Positions 23,150 through 32,025 of a stretch of 40,624 nt of DNA are shown one piece after another. The notes below the pieces were generated by a model. The model did not search any database and had not been told where the DNA came from. It saw only the letters and a program-made list of their open reading frames with translations. How positions within the stretch are numbered: the stretch's first letter is position 1; each line of letters starts with the position of its first letter. Position numbers and translations under genes: made by a program. This DNA comes from Armatimonadota bacterium (lineage in GTDB: Bacteria; Armatimonadota; Fimbriimonadia; Fimbriimonadales; Fimbriimonadaceae), in NCBI GenBank assembly GCA_021413725.1, contig JAIOPU010000062.1, forward strand, positions 1 to 40,624, written 5' to 3'.

Positions 23150-24460
23150 ATGAAACAAACTTTTAGATTAGTTGGGGCAGCGATGCTCATGTTATTGGCT
23201 GGTTGCGGAGGCGTTGGGGGAGCAGGTTCCAATGCGACGGTTTCCGGACGTGTTACGGATGAGGATGGCCTACCCATCCGTGGGGCGTTGGTTCGATCTA
23301 ATGACGGGCTAACAACGAGAACTACGACGAACGGCGCGTACGTTTTAGCAACCGGAAGTGCGCAAGATCAAAATATCTACGCCAGCTACACCGCCGACAA
23401 CGGTACGGTTTACACAGGGCAGAACTTTGCCATTCTGATTCCGGATCAACAGACCATCAGTGTCAACATTGTCGTCGCCCCCGAGAGTCTTTCGGCTAGT
23501 TTCAGCGGCTATGTGAAAGACCTTGATGGAAACGCAATCAAGGGCGCAAAAATATTTGCCATCGGAGCCGGGGCATTTTCGAGCCTCACGGCGGTAACTA
23601 ATTCCAGCGGAAAATTTGCAATGCGCGGAGCAATTGCTGGCATCGCTTATCAGCTGAACGCGGGAGCACCTGGATACTCGAACGACTTTGCAAACTACAC
23701 ATTGACCGCTCATGAGGACAAGTTTTTTGACTTTGTTCTCGGAGACATCGGCACCCCGAATCTTCCTGCCCCTTCGGATCTTTCCGCGATTTCTTGGACA
23801 TCGCCTGCGGTCACCCGGGATGCCCGCATAGGAGGTGCTCTGGAGCAGGTCAAGCGCGAGTTTGATCCCAAGTATAAAGCTAAGAGCAAGACTCGACTTT
23901 CGCCGCTCGGAAACCCGATTGAGGTTCAGCTTGAGTGGACTCCCCTTCAAGGTAATAATTTCTTAGGTTACGGAATCTATCGTGCGACAGGCTCAGGCGC
24001 GACTTCCGGTGTCGATTATTGGCGAGAGCCACTGGGCGGTGCTTACCTGGACAGTGACACAAACCTCACTTCGTTTACAAACTACACTTACCAAATCACG
24101 GCGCTCGGAACGGGCTACCCGGACTTTACGGGGTCGGAAGGGGCGAAGAGTACGGCCGTTGCAGTTGACACGCTTGGGGACCTTCAGCTACTGTCCGTCA
24201 GTACGGCTCCCCTTAAGTGGATTTGGTCCGGTGGTTCTGGCGCGGTCGACTATGTGGTCTACCTGTACGACAGATTCCCCGGCCCGGGCGTAACTTCCCT
24301 GTGGAACAATGGTACTGCACGAACCCAGAACACCCAACTCACTTACAATGGTGCCGCTTTGGTTGAGGGCAAAACCTACTACTATGTGGTGCTGGGGCTC
24401 TCGAACGGTGATGATAGCCGAACCTTGAGCACGGTTGGATCGTTTGTATATTCGAACTAA
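23150..24460 (+). CDS. Lipoprotein with carboxypeptidase-regulatory-like and fibronectin-like domains
   Basis: 436 residues. LMLLAGCGG at about residues 14-22 is a lipobox, so the protein is exported and acylated. Two carboxypeptidase-regulatory-like beta sandwiches follow, at about 30-110 (SGRVTDEDGLPIRGALVRS) and 115-195 (SGYVKDLDGNAIKGAKI). A C-terminal part (EVQLEWTPLQGNNFLGYGIYR...YTYQITALG) resembles fibronectin III modules. No catalytic motif is seen. It is likely a surface adhesion or scaffold protein. It heads a three-gene run of secreted proteins and is closed by a hairpin terminator. A short AGGA lies before the ATG. Confidence 0.78.
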   Translation: MKQTFRLVGAAMLMLLAGCGGVGGAGSNATVSGRVTDEDGLPIRGALVRSNDGLTTRTTTNGAYVLATGSAQDQNIYASYTADNGTVYTGQNFAILIPDQQTISVNIVVAPESLSASFSGYVKDLDGNAIKGAKIFAIGAGAFSSLTAVTNSSGKFAMRGAIAGIAYQLNAGAPGYSNDFANYTLTAHEDKFFDFVLGDIGTPNLPAPSDLSAISWTSPAVTRDARIGGALEQVKREFDPKYKAKSKTRLSPLGNPIEVQLEWTPLQGNNFLGYGIYRATGSGATSGVDYWREPLGGAYLDSDTNLTSFTNYTYQITALGTGYPDFTGSEGAKSTAVAVDTLGDLQLLSVSTAPLKWIWSGGSGAVDYVVYLYDRFPGPGVTSLWNNGTARTQNTQLTYNGAALVEGKTYYYVVLGLSNGDDSRTLSTVGSFVYSN

Positions 24461-24480
24461 GCAATCCGCTTAAAAATGCG

Positions 24481-24506
24481 GGGTCTGCCGACGATTCGGC
24501 AGACCC
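24481..24506 (+). terminator. Perfect 11-pair hairpin after the first lipoprotein gene
   Basis: GGGTCTGCCGA, loop CGAT, TCGGCAGACCC, starting 20 bases after the stop and followed by TTCACCTTTT. The pairing is strong but the T-run is weak, so it is an intrinsic or attenuating terminator. Confidence 0.65.
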
Positions 24507-24523
24507 TTCACCTTTTGCCCGAT

Positions 24524-27199
24524 ATGAAAAGTCAACTCATTCTTCCCTTCCTCCTCGCGGCCTCAATTGCCTCCGCAAGCCAGTTGCGCGTTGAGATTCC
24601 TTCTGGCCGTGCAGACTCAAAATGGTCGGCGGCGGATGCTGCGGTTCGCAAATTTTCCAAAAATTTGGCTCAACTCACGCGCAAAGAGCGCAGGGGACAG
24701 ACAGGACTTTTCTCACTACCGGTTTCCGTTATCCTGACCCGCAACGGAATCTCAGTTCCGCCTCCGCCTTCTACACGGGGTCGCGATCCGGATCTAACGA
24801 TTGACTTTGATTCAAGCCCATCCGGCCAATTCCCAGCCGGCTATCAATCTCTGTTGCAACAGGTATTTGACTCTGTAAAGCCCAGGTTAAACGCGACTTT
24901 CGGCAGCCCTTTTATCGGTGGAACTGTCCGAGTTGTCAACTATGATGCTCAGATCGGAGAGCGCGATGCGGTGGGCGGAGGATATTACGTCTACGACGGA
25001 AGTTCGACTCCAAGCCAAATGATCCGGTTCCCCTACTACGCGGACTCCGTGGGAATTAAAGCAGAAACGGCAGCGGTTAACTTTGTTCACACCCTTTTGC
25101 TTGCCCACATGGGTTCACGCCCCCTGCCTAATGACGCGTGGCGAGAAGGTCTCGTGCGTGCGGCAACTATGGCGATTTGCCGCACTCCAGGAGCACTTCC
25201 CGCATCTTTGGATTCCAATGCAATCGAGCAGGTCTTGGATAGCACCTACGATCTCAGTCCAACTTATGACTGGTGCAACCAAAAGGGTCTGGTTGGCCGC
25301 GATTTCATCGCCCCGAATCTGAAGTCCGCCGCATTACCCATCGGCGGTTCTACGGGGGGCCTTTACCTGGTTCGCTATCAGATGGCAGGTACCGCTTTCG
25401 AGAAGATCTTGGTTCAATATCCGACCTTTGCCGCCGAGGTGATGTCTCGGTATTACGTCACGCCGACGGCATCCCTAGACACTCTTGCCCAAACTGCACT
25501 GGACGCTGCCGCGGGAGTTAGTGCTACAACGGTTGAAGGAAGGTCTTGGTCAGATTGGTCTCTGCGACAGCATATTCTCGATTCACGTCTCGTGCCGGGA
25601 CTTCGTCTCATGGTCAAGCCATTTGCCATCGAAAGTGGGCTTGCTGGGTCAGACTTTGGAGTGTTTGGCATCGAATCTCACCTCTTTAAGGTCGACACCA
25701 GCGGGAACGAGACTCTGCTATCCGATACCGGTTACCCTGCATACTGGAGCCCTGATTTTACGCGTATCTTTGCCTCCGCCCAAGACGATCGACTGGATTA
25801 TTCGCTAGGCTACGGTTCCGTGGCTCCGAACTTCATCGACGCGTTCGGCGGCGACCCGTACCGCGTCACCGTTGATGTTCCCGCGCAGGATGAAGTCCTA
25901 CGCGTTTTCCTTCCTGCCGGGGCGGTGGCTACTACCGCCAATCCGATTTCAAATAACTTCTATGGCTGCATTTCCGGGGTCTTGACCCAAGCCGGGACCT
26001 CATACTCAGTCAGGCTGACATGGCCTAGCGGCAGCGTTACTATTCCCGCTAAGAACTACGCATTTGGAGCGATGGTAACCGGTAATTGGCTTTCCGCCCA
26101 GCGCAATGTTCAGTGCGAAGTTTTGCGAGTAACCGCTGATGCGACGACCCCGATTTACAGCCAGATCGTCAACAAGGGACCCGGTGCCCTCGCGCTCAAT
26201 CTTCACGTTGATGCGGACAAGACAATCAGCCTGGGAAATCTCCCGGCAGGCATCAATCTTGTCGGAATGCCGGGTATTCCGCGTTCATCGTTTGCCGCAA
26301 GTTTCACGGGTGGCTCGCCGGGCAACACTTTGATGGCGCGCTGGAACTCTCTACTCGGCAAGTACGACTATTCGCCCGGCGTAGGAGTCGGGACCACGGG
26401 TCAGGGGTATTTTCTTCGAACCAACGGGGTCACAGACTTCACCTATCCGGCTCTAAGCTACGGCAAAATGCCGATCTCGGTGAAGTTAAGGCCAGGTTGG
26501 AACCTCGTGGCAAATCCGCTAGAAGAGAGCGTTCCGCAGTCGGCAATGCAAGTCACCGTTGCTTCTGGGTTTGTCAGCAGTTTCGCTGATGCGGCGACTG
26601 CGCAATCCGTCGGTGCCGTCCTCTTCGGCTTTTCTCGCGGATCAGCAGACCCTATATCAGGTGTGCCGGAGATTGGTTCGATGCTTCCAGTGACGACTTT
26701 GGCTCCCGGGGCAACCGCTTTCGTCCGAGTGCTTGCGCCGGAAGGCGCCCTACTTATCTTCCCTCCCGCAGAGTTTCGGTCTCGTTCTGGTGGGAGCCCA
26801 CCTCCGCCTGATTATCTTCTAAAAGTCACCATCACGGGGGGAGGCACCGAGGCATACGGTGAACTCGGTGCCCAGCGCGGAGCCACCTCAGGGTTTGACA
26901 AGGGAAAGGACATTGAACTACCCCCGTCTTCAGGTGGCTTACAAGTAGGCTGGATGGGCGTGAAAAGGCTTTTCCGAGAAATGCGCCCCACTGGCCAAGT
27001 CAGTATTTACAATATGAATCTGGAAGGGCTTAAAGTTGGAACGACCTACACCGTGAATCTGAATCCCACAATTGGAACTCGAAACCTCAGGGTATTCGAT
27101 GGCTCTCGACCTGGGCCACTTCTACCCGGTCAAGGCACTTTTTCATTCAAGGCCAATTCGACTTCCAAGCGATACCGAATTGTGGTGGCAAAGTCATGA
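24524..27199 (+). CDS. Large secreted protein with a degenerate gluzincin-like region
   Basis: 891 residues from the ATG at 24524 (MKSQLILPFLLAASIASAS, signal peptide). This start is chosen because the upstream hairpin occupies the longer reading frame. The N-terminal third has VHTLLLAHMG (His189, His195), then WREGLVRA (Glu208, Gly209). These align with the HExxH and downstream EG of MA-clan metallopeptidases, but the catalytic Glu and first His are not in register, so activity is doubtful. The middle resembles a beta-rich lectin-like part. Two copies of a PAGINLVGMPG / RPGWNLVANPL module follow, then a C-terminal beta domain with a PPPPD linker. I do not recognise a named family. It overlaps the next lipoprotein gene by ATGA, so the two are translated together. 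Confidence 0.7.
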   Translation: MKSQLILPFLLAASIASASQLRVEIPSGRADSKWSAADAAVRKFSKNLAQLTRKERRGQTGLFSLPVSVILTRNGISVPPPPSTRGRDPDLTIDFDSSPSGQFPAGYQSLLQQVFDSVKPRLNATFGSPFIGGTVRVVNYDAQIGERDAVGGGYYVYDGSSTPSQMIRFPYYADSVGIKAETAAVNFVHTLLLAHMGSRPLPNDAWREGLVRAATMAICRTPGALPASLDSNAIEQVLDSTYDLSPTYDWCNQKGLVGRDFIAPNLKSAALPIGGSTGGLYLVRYQMAGTAFEKILVQYPTFAAEVMSRYYVTPTASLDTLAQTALDAAAGVSATTVEGRSWSDWSLRQHILDSRLVPGLRLMVKPFAIESGLAGSDFGVFGIESHLFKVDTSGNETLLSDTGYPAYWSPDFTRIFASAQDDRLDYSLGYGSVAPNFIDAFGGDPYRVTVDVPAQDEVLRVFLPAGAVATTANPISNNFYGCISGVLTQAGTSYSVRLTWPSGSVTIPAKNYAFGAMVTGNWLSAQRNVQCEVLRVTADATTPIYSQIVNKGPGALALNLHVDADKTISLGNLPAGINLVGMPGIPRSSFAASFTGGSPGNTLMARWNSLLGKYDYSPGVGVGTTGQGYFLRTNGVTDFTYPALSYGKMPISVKLRPGWNLVANPLEESVPQSAMQVTVASGFVSSFADAATAQSVGAVLFGFSRGSADPISGVPEIGSMLPVTTLAPGATAFVRVLAPEGALLIFPPAEFRSRSGGSPPPPDYLLKVTITGGGTEAYGELGAQRGATSGFDKGKDIELPPSSGGLQVGWMGVKRLFREMRPTGQVSIYNMNLEGLKVGTTYTVNLNPTIGTRNLRVFDGSRPGPLLPGQGTFSFKANSTSKRYRIVVAKS

Positions 27200-28065
27200 A
27201 GCACCTGTTCATCTTCTTCGCTCTAATGCTCACCCTTGTCGGTTGCGGGGGAGGTGGCGGGGGCGCCGCAATAACTTACACTGTGACCGGCGTAGTCAAG
27301 TGGTTGCCCACGAATGCACCACCGAACCCTTCTGCAACGGTCATTTCTTCTCTTGCAAGCGTGGCTACCAATGCAAGTGACGGCAGTTTTGTCATCTCCG
27401 CACCCTCAGGGACCACCAGTTTACTGGTGACGTTTACCCCTGTGGGGCAAGCCCCCATTGCCTTCACTTTTAGGTTCGCGGCACTCGCGGGGAACACCGA
27501 CTTAGGCGAGCTGTTCTTGACTAACCAAAAGGTCTCTCTTCGAGGGCGGGTCGTTGCGTCAGACACCGGCGGCGGCATCTCGGGTGCCAGAATTAGCTTT
27601 GCGGGCCAACAGGTACTGACAGATTCCTCCGGAAACTACGACCTTCTTGACGTAGCCTATGATCCTGCGGCACTGGCAAATTTCCAAAGCATCACAGGAA
27701 GGGCAAGTGCGAACGCGTACCTCGCCGCGACCTTTGGAGCGGCATCCGCTCCCGTGGGCGGGGTGGTGGCGATGGACGACATCTCGCTGATTCCGCAAAG
27801 TTCCGATACCCCGCCAGGTGTTCCCGGCAACATCTACGGAAGCGTCACCCCGGCGGCTTCTGCCGTCGGTACGACAGTTGTCCTTTACTTCAATGCCATC
27901 CCCGTGAGGCAGTTCACGGTGGGGGCGGATCGGCAGTATTACTTCTGGGTATTGCCTGGAACATACTCTCTCCGTGCCACTCAAGGAACTTTGACGGTTC
28001 CGGATACTGCCGTGACCCTCTCGTTTATTCAAGCACCCGTCAAAAAGGACTTGGTTCTTCGATAA
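27196..28065 (+). CDS. Lipoprotein with carboxypeptidase-regulatory-like beta domains
   Basis: 289 residues. LMLTLVGCGGGGGG at about residues 9-22 gives a lipobox followed by a Gly linker. Beta-sandwich repeats follow: YTVTGVVKWLP with DGSFVISAPSG, SLRGRVVASDTGGGISGARISFAG with DSSGNYDLLD, then GNIYGSVTPAAS. These are the same kind of modules as in the lipoprotein at 23150. The gene overlaps the upstream 891-residue protein by 4 bases. No enzymatic motif is visible. It is probably a surface partner of that protein. Confidence 0.75.
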   Translation: MKHLFIFFALMLTLVGCGGGGGGAAITYTVTGVVKWLPTNAPPNPSATVISSLASVATNASDGSFVISAPSGTTSLLVTFTPVGQAPIAFTFRFAALAGNTDLGELFLTNQKVSLRGRVVASDTGGGISGARISFAGQQVLTDSSGNYDLLDVAYDPAALANFQSITGRASANAYLAATFGAASAPVGGVVAMDDISLIPQSSDTPPGVPGNIYGSVTPAASAVGTTVVLYFNAIPVRQFTVGADRQYYFWVLPGTYSLRATQGTLTVPDTAVTLSFIQAPVKKDLVLR

Positions 28066-28109
28066 TGATTTCGGTGAAAAATGAACGTCAGGAACGTCTA
28101 AATTAGAGA

Positions 28110-29486
28110 ATGAAGCCCTGGCGCACCTGGATATGGAGTGGAATTGGATTATCGGCGGGGTTCGCCATGGTCTATTACGGGATTCCGCGCCTCAAGGCTT
28201 TCCTCAAGCTTGACACCCTAGCGAGTTTCAAGCTGAACTCGGGAAGTCTCACGATGGTCCCCGTGATTACGATGGGAGATTCCCGAGTGGACTTTTACGA
28301 TGGCGCAAAACTCGCCGGCTTTTGTCAAGTTTCTGGAATCGAAGTCTCGCGCGACCGCCTGCAGATTAAGCTGAAAGATATTCGCGAGGGGAAATATACC
28401 GATAAAAATGGCAAGGCATTCACCTTTACGGCCCTCAACGGAAGTTGGCAAAAGGCGATTGGCCAACTGGACTGCGAAGGTGGAGTTAAAGTCCAAAACG
28501 CAAATTTCAATCTGGGCTCCGACACTCTGCGGTACATACAGAAGGACGGTGAACTGAGGATTGACGGTGCGATCAAAGGCAAGTTCCTGGGTGGAGACCT
28601 TGAGGCCACGAAACTACGCTACCGGATAGGAACAGGTGCATTCGAAGTTGGGCCCATTTCCTGGGCGGGAACGCTGCAGGACAAGGACGCCGCCCCCACA
28701 AAGACCCTCTGGCGATTCAAAGGTGACTCAGGAGCCTCTACCGACGGCGATGTCGTCACCTACAAAATGGGCTCGGCGACCGATGGCGAAATCATTGTCA
28801 AAGCCGACACGATTGTCAGCAACCGGAAAACCGGAGTCATTGTCGCGACGGGCCATGTGAAATACTTCGGCAAAGACGCCAACATGACCTGCCCCAAGGC
28901 AACCGTGTACCGCAAGGAGAAACGGGTTGTCTTGCAGGATGGTGTGTCTATGCTCGTGAAGGCGCAGGACGACACGACTCTGCAAGAAGTCGAGATCGAG
29001 CCGTTGCGTCCAGTGGTACCAGAATCGATTTCCGCTGCGCGCCCACCGGCGCCGACTGACGAAGAGAAAAAACTGGACAATCAGGTCATTGAACCCGGCA
29101 ACCGAAGAAAGTATCCGGTCAAGGTCCTCGCCCAGACGATCGAGTATTGGTATCAAAAAGGTAACCGACACGCCCGAATCAACGGTTCGCCCCAAGCGCG
29201 TCAAGAACTCCCCGGCGGGCGATGGCGACAGATTTGGTGCGACTTTGCTCTGTACAACGGAGAAACAGACCGCCTACGGATGGACAGTACGGGCGGCAAA
29301 CTCGGAACGAGAATGAGGTCTTCGCGAGGAGACGACTTACGCACAGCATGGTTTGACGTTTCGACCAAAGAAGGCGATGATTCATGGAAATCGGGCACCA
29401 TTCAAGGCGAATTCATCGAGGATGATAGCGAAATTGAGAACCCGCCCCCTCCTGGAACTGGTTCGCCTCCACCGATGGTTAAGTAG
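28110..29486 (+). CDS. Membrane-anchored OstA/LptA-LptC-like protein
   Basis: 458 residues. One N-terminal helix (about 8-25, WSGIGLSAGFAMVYYGIP) anchors it. Repeated short beta strands of the OstA-like type follow, seen in LQIKLKDIREGKYTDKNG, LRYIQKDGELRIDGAIKG, and especially VKADTIVSNRKTGVIVATGHVKYFG with KATVYRKEKRVVLQDGV. That pattern is characteristic of LptA/LptC jellyroll repeats that carry lipopolysaccharide from inner to outer membrane. It ends in a Pro-rich tail. Length and anchoring differ from E. coli LptA (185 residues) and LptC (191), so it may merge both roles. It supports a diderm envelope. The gene follows the lipoprotein run after 44 bases. Confidence 0.72.
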   Translation: MKPWRTWIWSGIGLSAGFAMVYYGIPRLKAFLKLDTLASFKLNSGSLTMVPVITMGDSRVDFYDGAKLAGFCQVSGIEVSRDRLQIKLKDIREGKYTDKNGKAFTFTALNGSWQKAIGQLDCEGGVKVQNANFNLGSDTLRYIQKDGELRIDGAIKGKFLGGDLEATKLRYRIGTGAFEVGPISWAGTLQDKDAAPTKTLWRFKGDSGASTDGDVVTYKMGSATDGEIIVKADTIVSNRKTGVIVATGHVKYFGKDANMTCPKATVYRKEKRVVLQDGVSMLVKAQDDTTLQEVEIEPLRPVVPESISAARPPAPTDEEKKLDNQVIEPGNRRKYPVKVLAQTIEYWYQKGNRHARINGSPQARQELPGGRWRQIWCDFALYNGETDRLRMDSTGGKLGTRMRSSRGDDLRTAWFDVSTKEGDDSWKSGTIQGEFIEDDSEIENPPPPGTGSPPPMVK

Positions 29487-29499
29487 TTTGAATTCCTGC

Positions 29500-29525
29500 C
29501 GATAATGTACTCTTGAACATTATCG
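29500..29525 (+). repeat. Inverted repeat between the OstA-like gene and the type II F gene
   Basis: CGATAATGT (29500-29508), 8-base loop, ACATTATCG (29517-29525): nine perfect pairs, AT-rich and without a T-run. It could be an operator or a weak terminator. Confidence 0.5.
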
Positions 29526-29566
29526 CTTGCTAACTTCGTCCGTAGAAGGAAGCAGCAACGCAAATC

Positions 29567-30907
29567 ATGCCAATTTTTGAGTTTCAGGCCACAGATTCGA
29601 CCGGAAAGACTATTCGGGGGACGCAATTTGGGGCAACCTTTGAAGTGGTTTCCCAAGCCCTCACCCAGCAAGGTTTGGCGATTCAGAAGCTTGAGCAGTC
29701 CACCGGAGCCCCTCTGGACTCCGCCGCAGTGCATGTCCGCGTCCCCGAAACTCCTGTCGAAACTCCGCCCTCGTACGATTACGGCAACCCGCTACAGTCC
29801 TTTCGCGCGGAAGAAAAAGCTTACAATCCGACGGACGCGCTCAATATGCGCCGCCCCTGGCTCCTCACGGAACTCCTCGGACCCATCTTCGGACGTGTCC
29901 AACTCTCCCAACTCAGCTTCTATTACCGCCAAATGTCGGTGATGATGGGAGCCGGAATCAATCCTGTTCAAGCATTAAACACGCTTTCTGGGCAGACTCA
30001 ATCGCCAAAGCTTCGCAAGATCTTGCGCGAGCTGAGTGATCATGCCCTTGCCGGGCGACCGCTTAGTGCGGGCATGCAACGCTACCCAGAGGTCTTTAAC
30101 CCTTTGACCATGAGCCTTGTGCGCGTCGGCGAACGCACGGGAATGATTGAGGAGACCTACGCGCAGATGGCGGATTACACCGAGCGCGAAATCGAAATCC
30201 GCAACCTCATCCGCAAAACGACGTTCTATCCGAAACTCATTGTTGGCGCATCCATTGTCGTTTTGAGCGCAGCAAATTTGATTATCAGCGAACTCGCCCC
30301 AACGGGTCGCCGCATCCAAGCTCCGCTCATGGAGGGCAAAGTTTGGATCATTCTCTTGCCGCTCTTGATTGCTTTGTTCCTCTTTTTCCGAGTCGGATTA
30401 GCAAATTTTCGAATCAAGTACCTCTGGGATCAATTTATTTACTATGTCCCGTACATTGGCAACACGGTCAAGCAGTTCTCCATGGCCAAATTTGGGCGAG
30501 CGCTCGGGGCGCTTTACAAGGCCGGTGTTCCCGTGCACGAGTCCTTTCGTTTGGCGTCAGATTCTTGCGGAAATGAATATATGCGAGCGCGACTCGCCCC
30601 TGTCTTCCACCGGTTAGAACAAGGTGACGGGATGTCGGCTACGTTGCGATCTGCGGGAGTTTTTAGCCCCATCGTCCTCGACATGGTTTCCACCGGCGAG
30701 CAAACCGGAAATTTGGACCGAATGCTCGATAAGATGGCAGAATTTTACGAAGGAGAGGCGGAGGTTCGGGCGATCAATCTGGGTCACGTGGTCGGCGTTC
30801 TGGCTTTGCTGATTGTTGCGGGATATATTGCTTATATCTATGTGACGAACATGGTCAATATTGTGGGGGGCGGTTTCCAAGACGCATTGAAAGCTGCAAA
30901 CGAATGA
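29567..30907 (+). CDS. Type II secretion / type IV pilus F family inner-membrane protein
   Basis: 446 residues, somewhat longer than usual because of a linker at about 50-95. The N-terminus MPIFEFQATDSTGKTIRGT is the typical first domain of GspF/PilC. The two T2SSF domains follow: SFYYRQMSVMMGAGINPVQAL...LGPLSAGM-type at about 110-230, and FSMAKFGRALGALYKAGVPV at about 305-425. Three hydrophobic helices lie near 220-245, 255-280 and the C-terminus (VLALLIVAGYIAYIYVTNM). The family forms the platform that links the assembly ATPase to the pseudopilus. No gspE, gspG or pilB lies in the window. Its stop overlaps the DnaJ-fusion start by ATGA. Confidence 0.9.
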   Translation: MPIFEFQATDSTGKTIRGTQFGATFEVVSQALTQQGLAIQKLEQSTGAPLDSAAVHVRVPETPVETPPSYDYGNPLQSFRAEEKAYNPTDALNMRRPWLLTELLGPIFGRVQLSQLSFYYRQMSVMMGAGINPVQALNTLSGQTQSPKLRKILRELSDHALAGRPLSAGMQRYPEVFNPLTMSLVRVGERTGMIEETYAQMADYTEREIEIRNLIRKTTFYPKLIVGASIVVLSAANLIISELAPTGRRIQAPLMEGKVWIILLPLLIALFLFFRVGLANFRIKYLWDQFIYYVPYIGNTVKQFSMAKFGRALGALYKAGVPVHESFRLASDSCGNEYMRARLAPVFHRLEQGDGMSATLRSAGVFSPIVLDMVSTGEQTGNLDRMLDKMAEFYEGEAEVRAINLGHVVGVLALLIVAGYIAYIYVTNMVNIVGGGFQDALKAANE

Positions 30908-32025
30908 CAGATCACTATTCAATTTTAGAACTAAAGAGAGGAGCGAGCGAACAGGACATTCGTGCGGCTTACCGCCGCTTGGCAAAAAAATACCACCCTG
31001 ATCTAGACCCTAGCGAAGGGGCGAAAGAGAAATTTCTCCAAATCCAAAGCTCATACGAAGTTCTAAGCGACCCGAGACGCAAGGCTGCCTTCGACGGGTT
31101 GGTGGATGTCCGCGAAAAGATCACCTCGGAATCACAGGCGAGAGCCAGTGGTGAGCGAGTTAAAACGGCAAGCTACGGCGGTCGAGAAGTGGAAGAACCC
31201 ACCAGAGTCAAGCCGAAAATCAACATCGAGCCAGAGATTCTGAGACTGAGGCAGTATGTCGCGCAATCCAAACTCAACGAAGCCGAGGAACTAGCCCGAG
31301 CGCTCACTGCCCGAGAACCAAACCACGCGGTCCCCTACGCCCTCCTCGGAGACATCATGATCGCCCGCGGAGAGCGCGGCAAAGCCGCCGAGTTCTATGC
31401 GTTTGCCACGCAATTAGAACCTAATAATCAGGACTTCGCCAGAAAATATGAGTCGGCTCTGAGAGCTGTCAGCACAACGGTAAGGGTTGGGTCTAAGTCG
31501 GAAAGAATCGTATATCAGGATTCCGGAGTAACTTACGGTCCGCTTGCCGCGGGTTGCGGTGCCTCAGCTGCCTGTGCCGGATATGTTGCTCTCGCCCATC
31601 ATGAACCCGCCCTTGCGAGCTTTGCACCCATCAGCACTTGGAGTAACACCGTGATGATCATGTTGCTCATTGCGGGAGTTGCAATCGGGGCAAGCCTTGC
31701 CCTCGCCAGACTCATTGATGAGTTCTTTCTCGCGCAAGGTTCTTCCCTTTCACGTATTCCACCCACTGTGGTCTTAGGGCTGGTCGCCTTAGCGAACTTC
31801 TGGCTAGCCGCACTCATTTACGTAGCGATTGGGCTGTTTCAGAAGGCATTCTATCGCTCAACGACGCGAGTCGTCCTTGCGGTTGCAGCGGCCACCCTAC
31901 TATTCAGTTTGGCTTCTCAGGTAACTACGAACGTGTCTTCCATCCAGACTTTACTTTGGGGCGGCAATCTGATCTACATTGGAGCCGTCGGTGGATGGAT
32001 CATCGCCGACGCGTTTCGCAACTAA
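30904..32025 (+). CDS. DnaJ-domain protein with TPR-like and membrane segments
   Basis: 373 residues. J domain 1-65: DHYSILELKRGASEQDIRAAYRRLAKKYHPDLD, with the HPD motif at 31-33 that stimulates DnaK, and EVLSDPRRKAAFDG. A middle region follows (about 105-185) with a TPR-like alternation, LNEAEELARALTAREPNHAVPYALLGDIMIARGERGKAAEFY. Four to five hydrophobic segments fill residues 215-373. It lacks the Gly/Phe and zinc-finger parts of classical DnaJ, so it is a class III J protein anchored in the membrane. It overlaps the type II F protein gene by 4 bases, which suggests a role in assembly or folding of that machine. Its last codons overlap the convergent redoxin gene by 4 bases. Confidence 0.88.
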   Translation: MTDHYSILELKRGASEQDIRAAYRRLAKKYHPDLDPSEGAKEKFLQIQSSYEVLSDPRRKAAFDGLVDVREKITSESQARASGERVKTASYGGREVEEPTRVKPKINIEPEILRLRQYVAQSKLNEAEELARALTAREPNHAVPYALLGDIMIARGERGKAAEFYAFATQLEPNNQDFARKYESALRAVSTTVRVGSKSERIVYQDSGVTYGPLAAGCGASAACAGYVALAHHEPALASFAPISTWSNTVMIMLLIAGVAIGASLALARLIDEFFLAQGSSLSRIPPTVVLGLVALANFWLAALIYVAIGLFQKAFYRSTTRVVLAVAAATLLFSLASQVTTNVSSIQTLLWGGNLIYIGAVGGWIIADAFRN

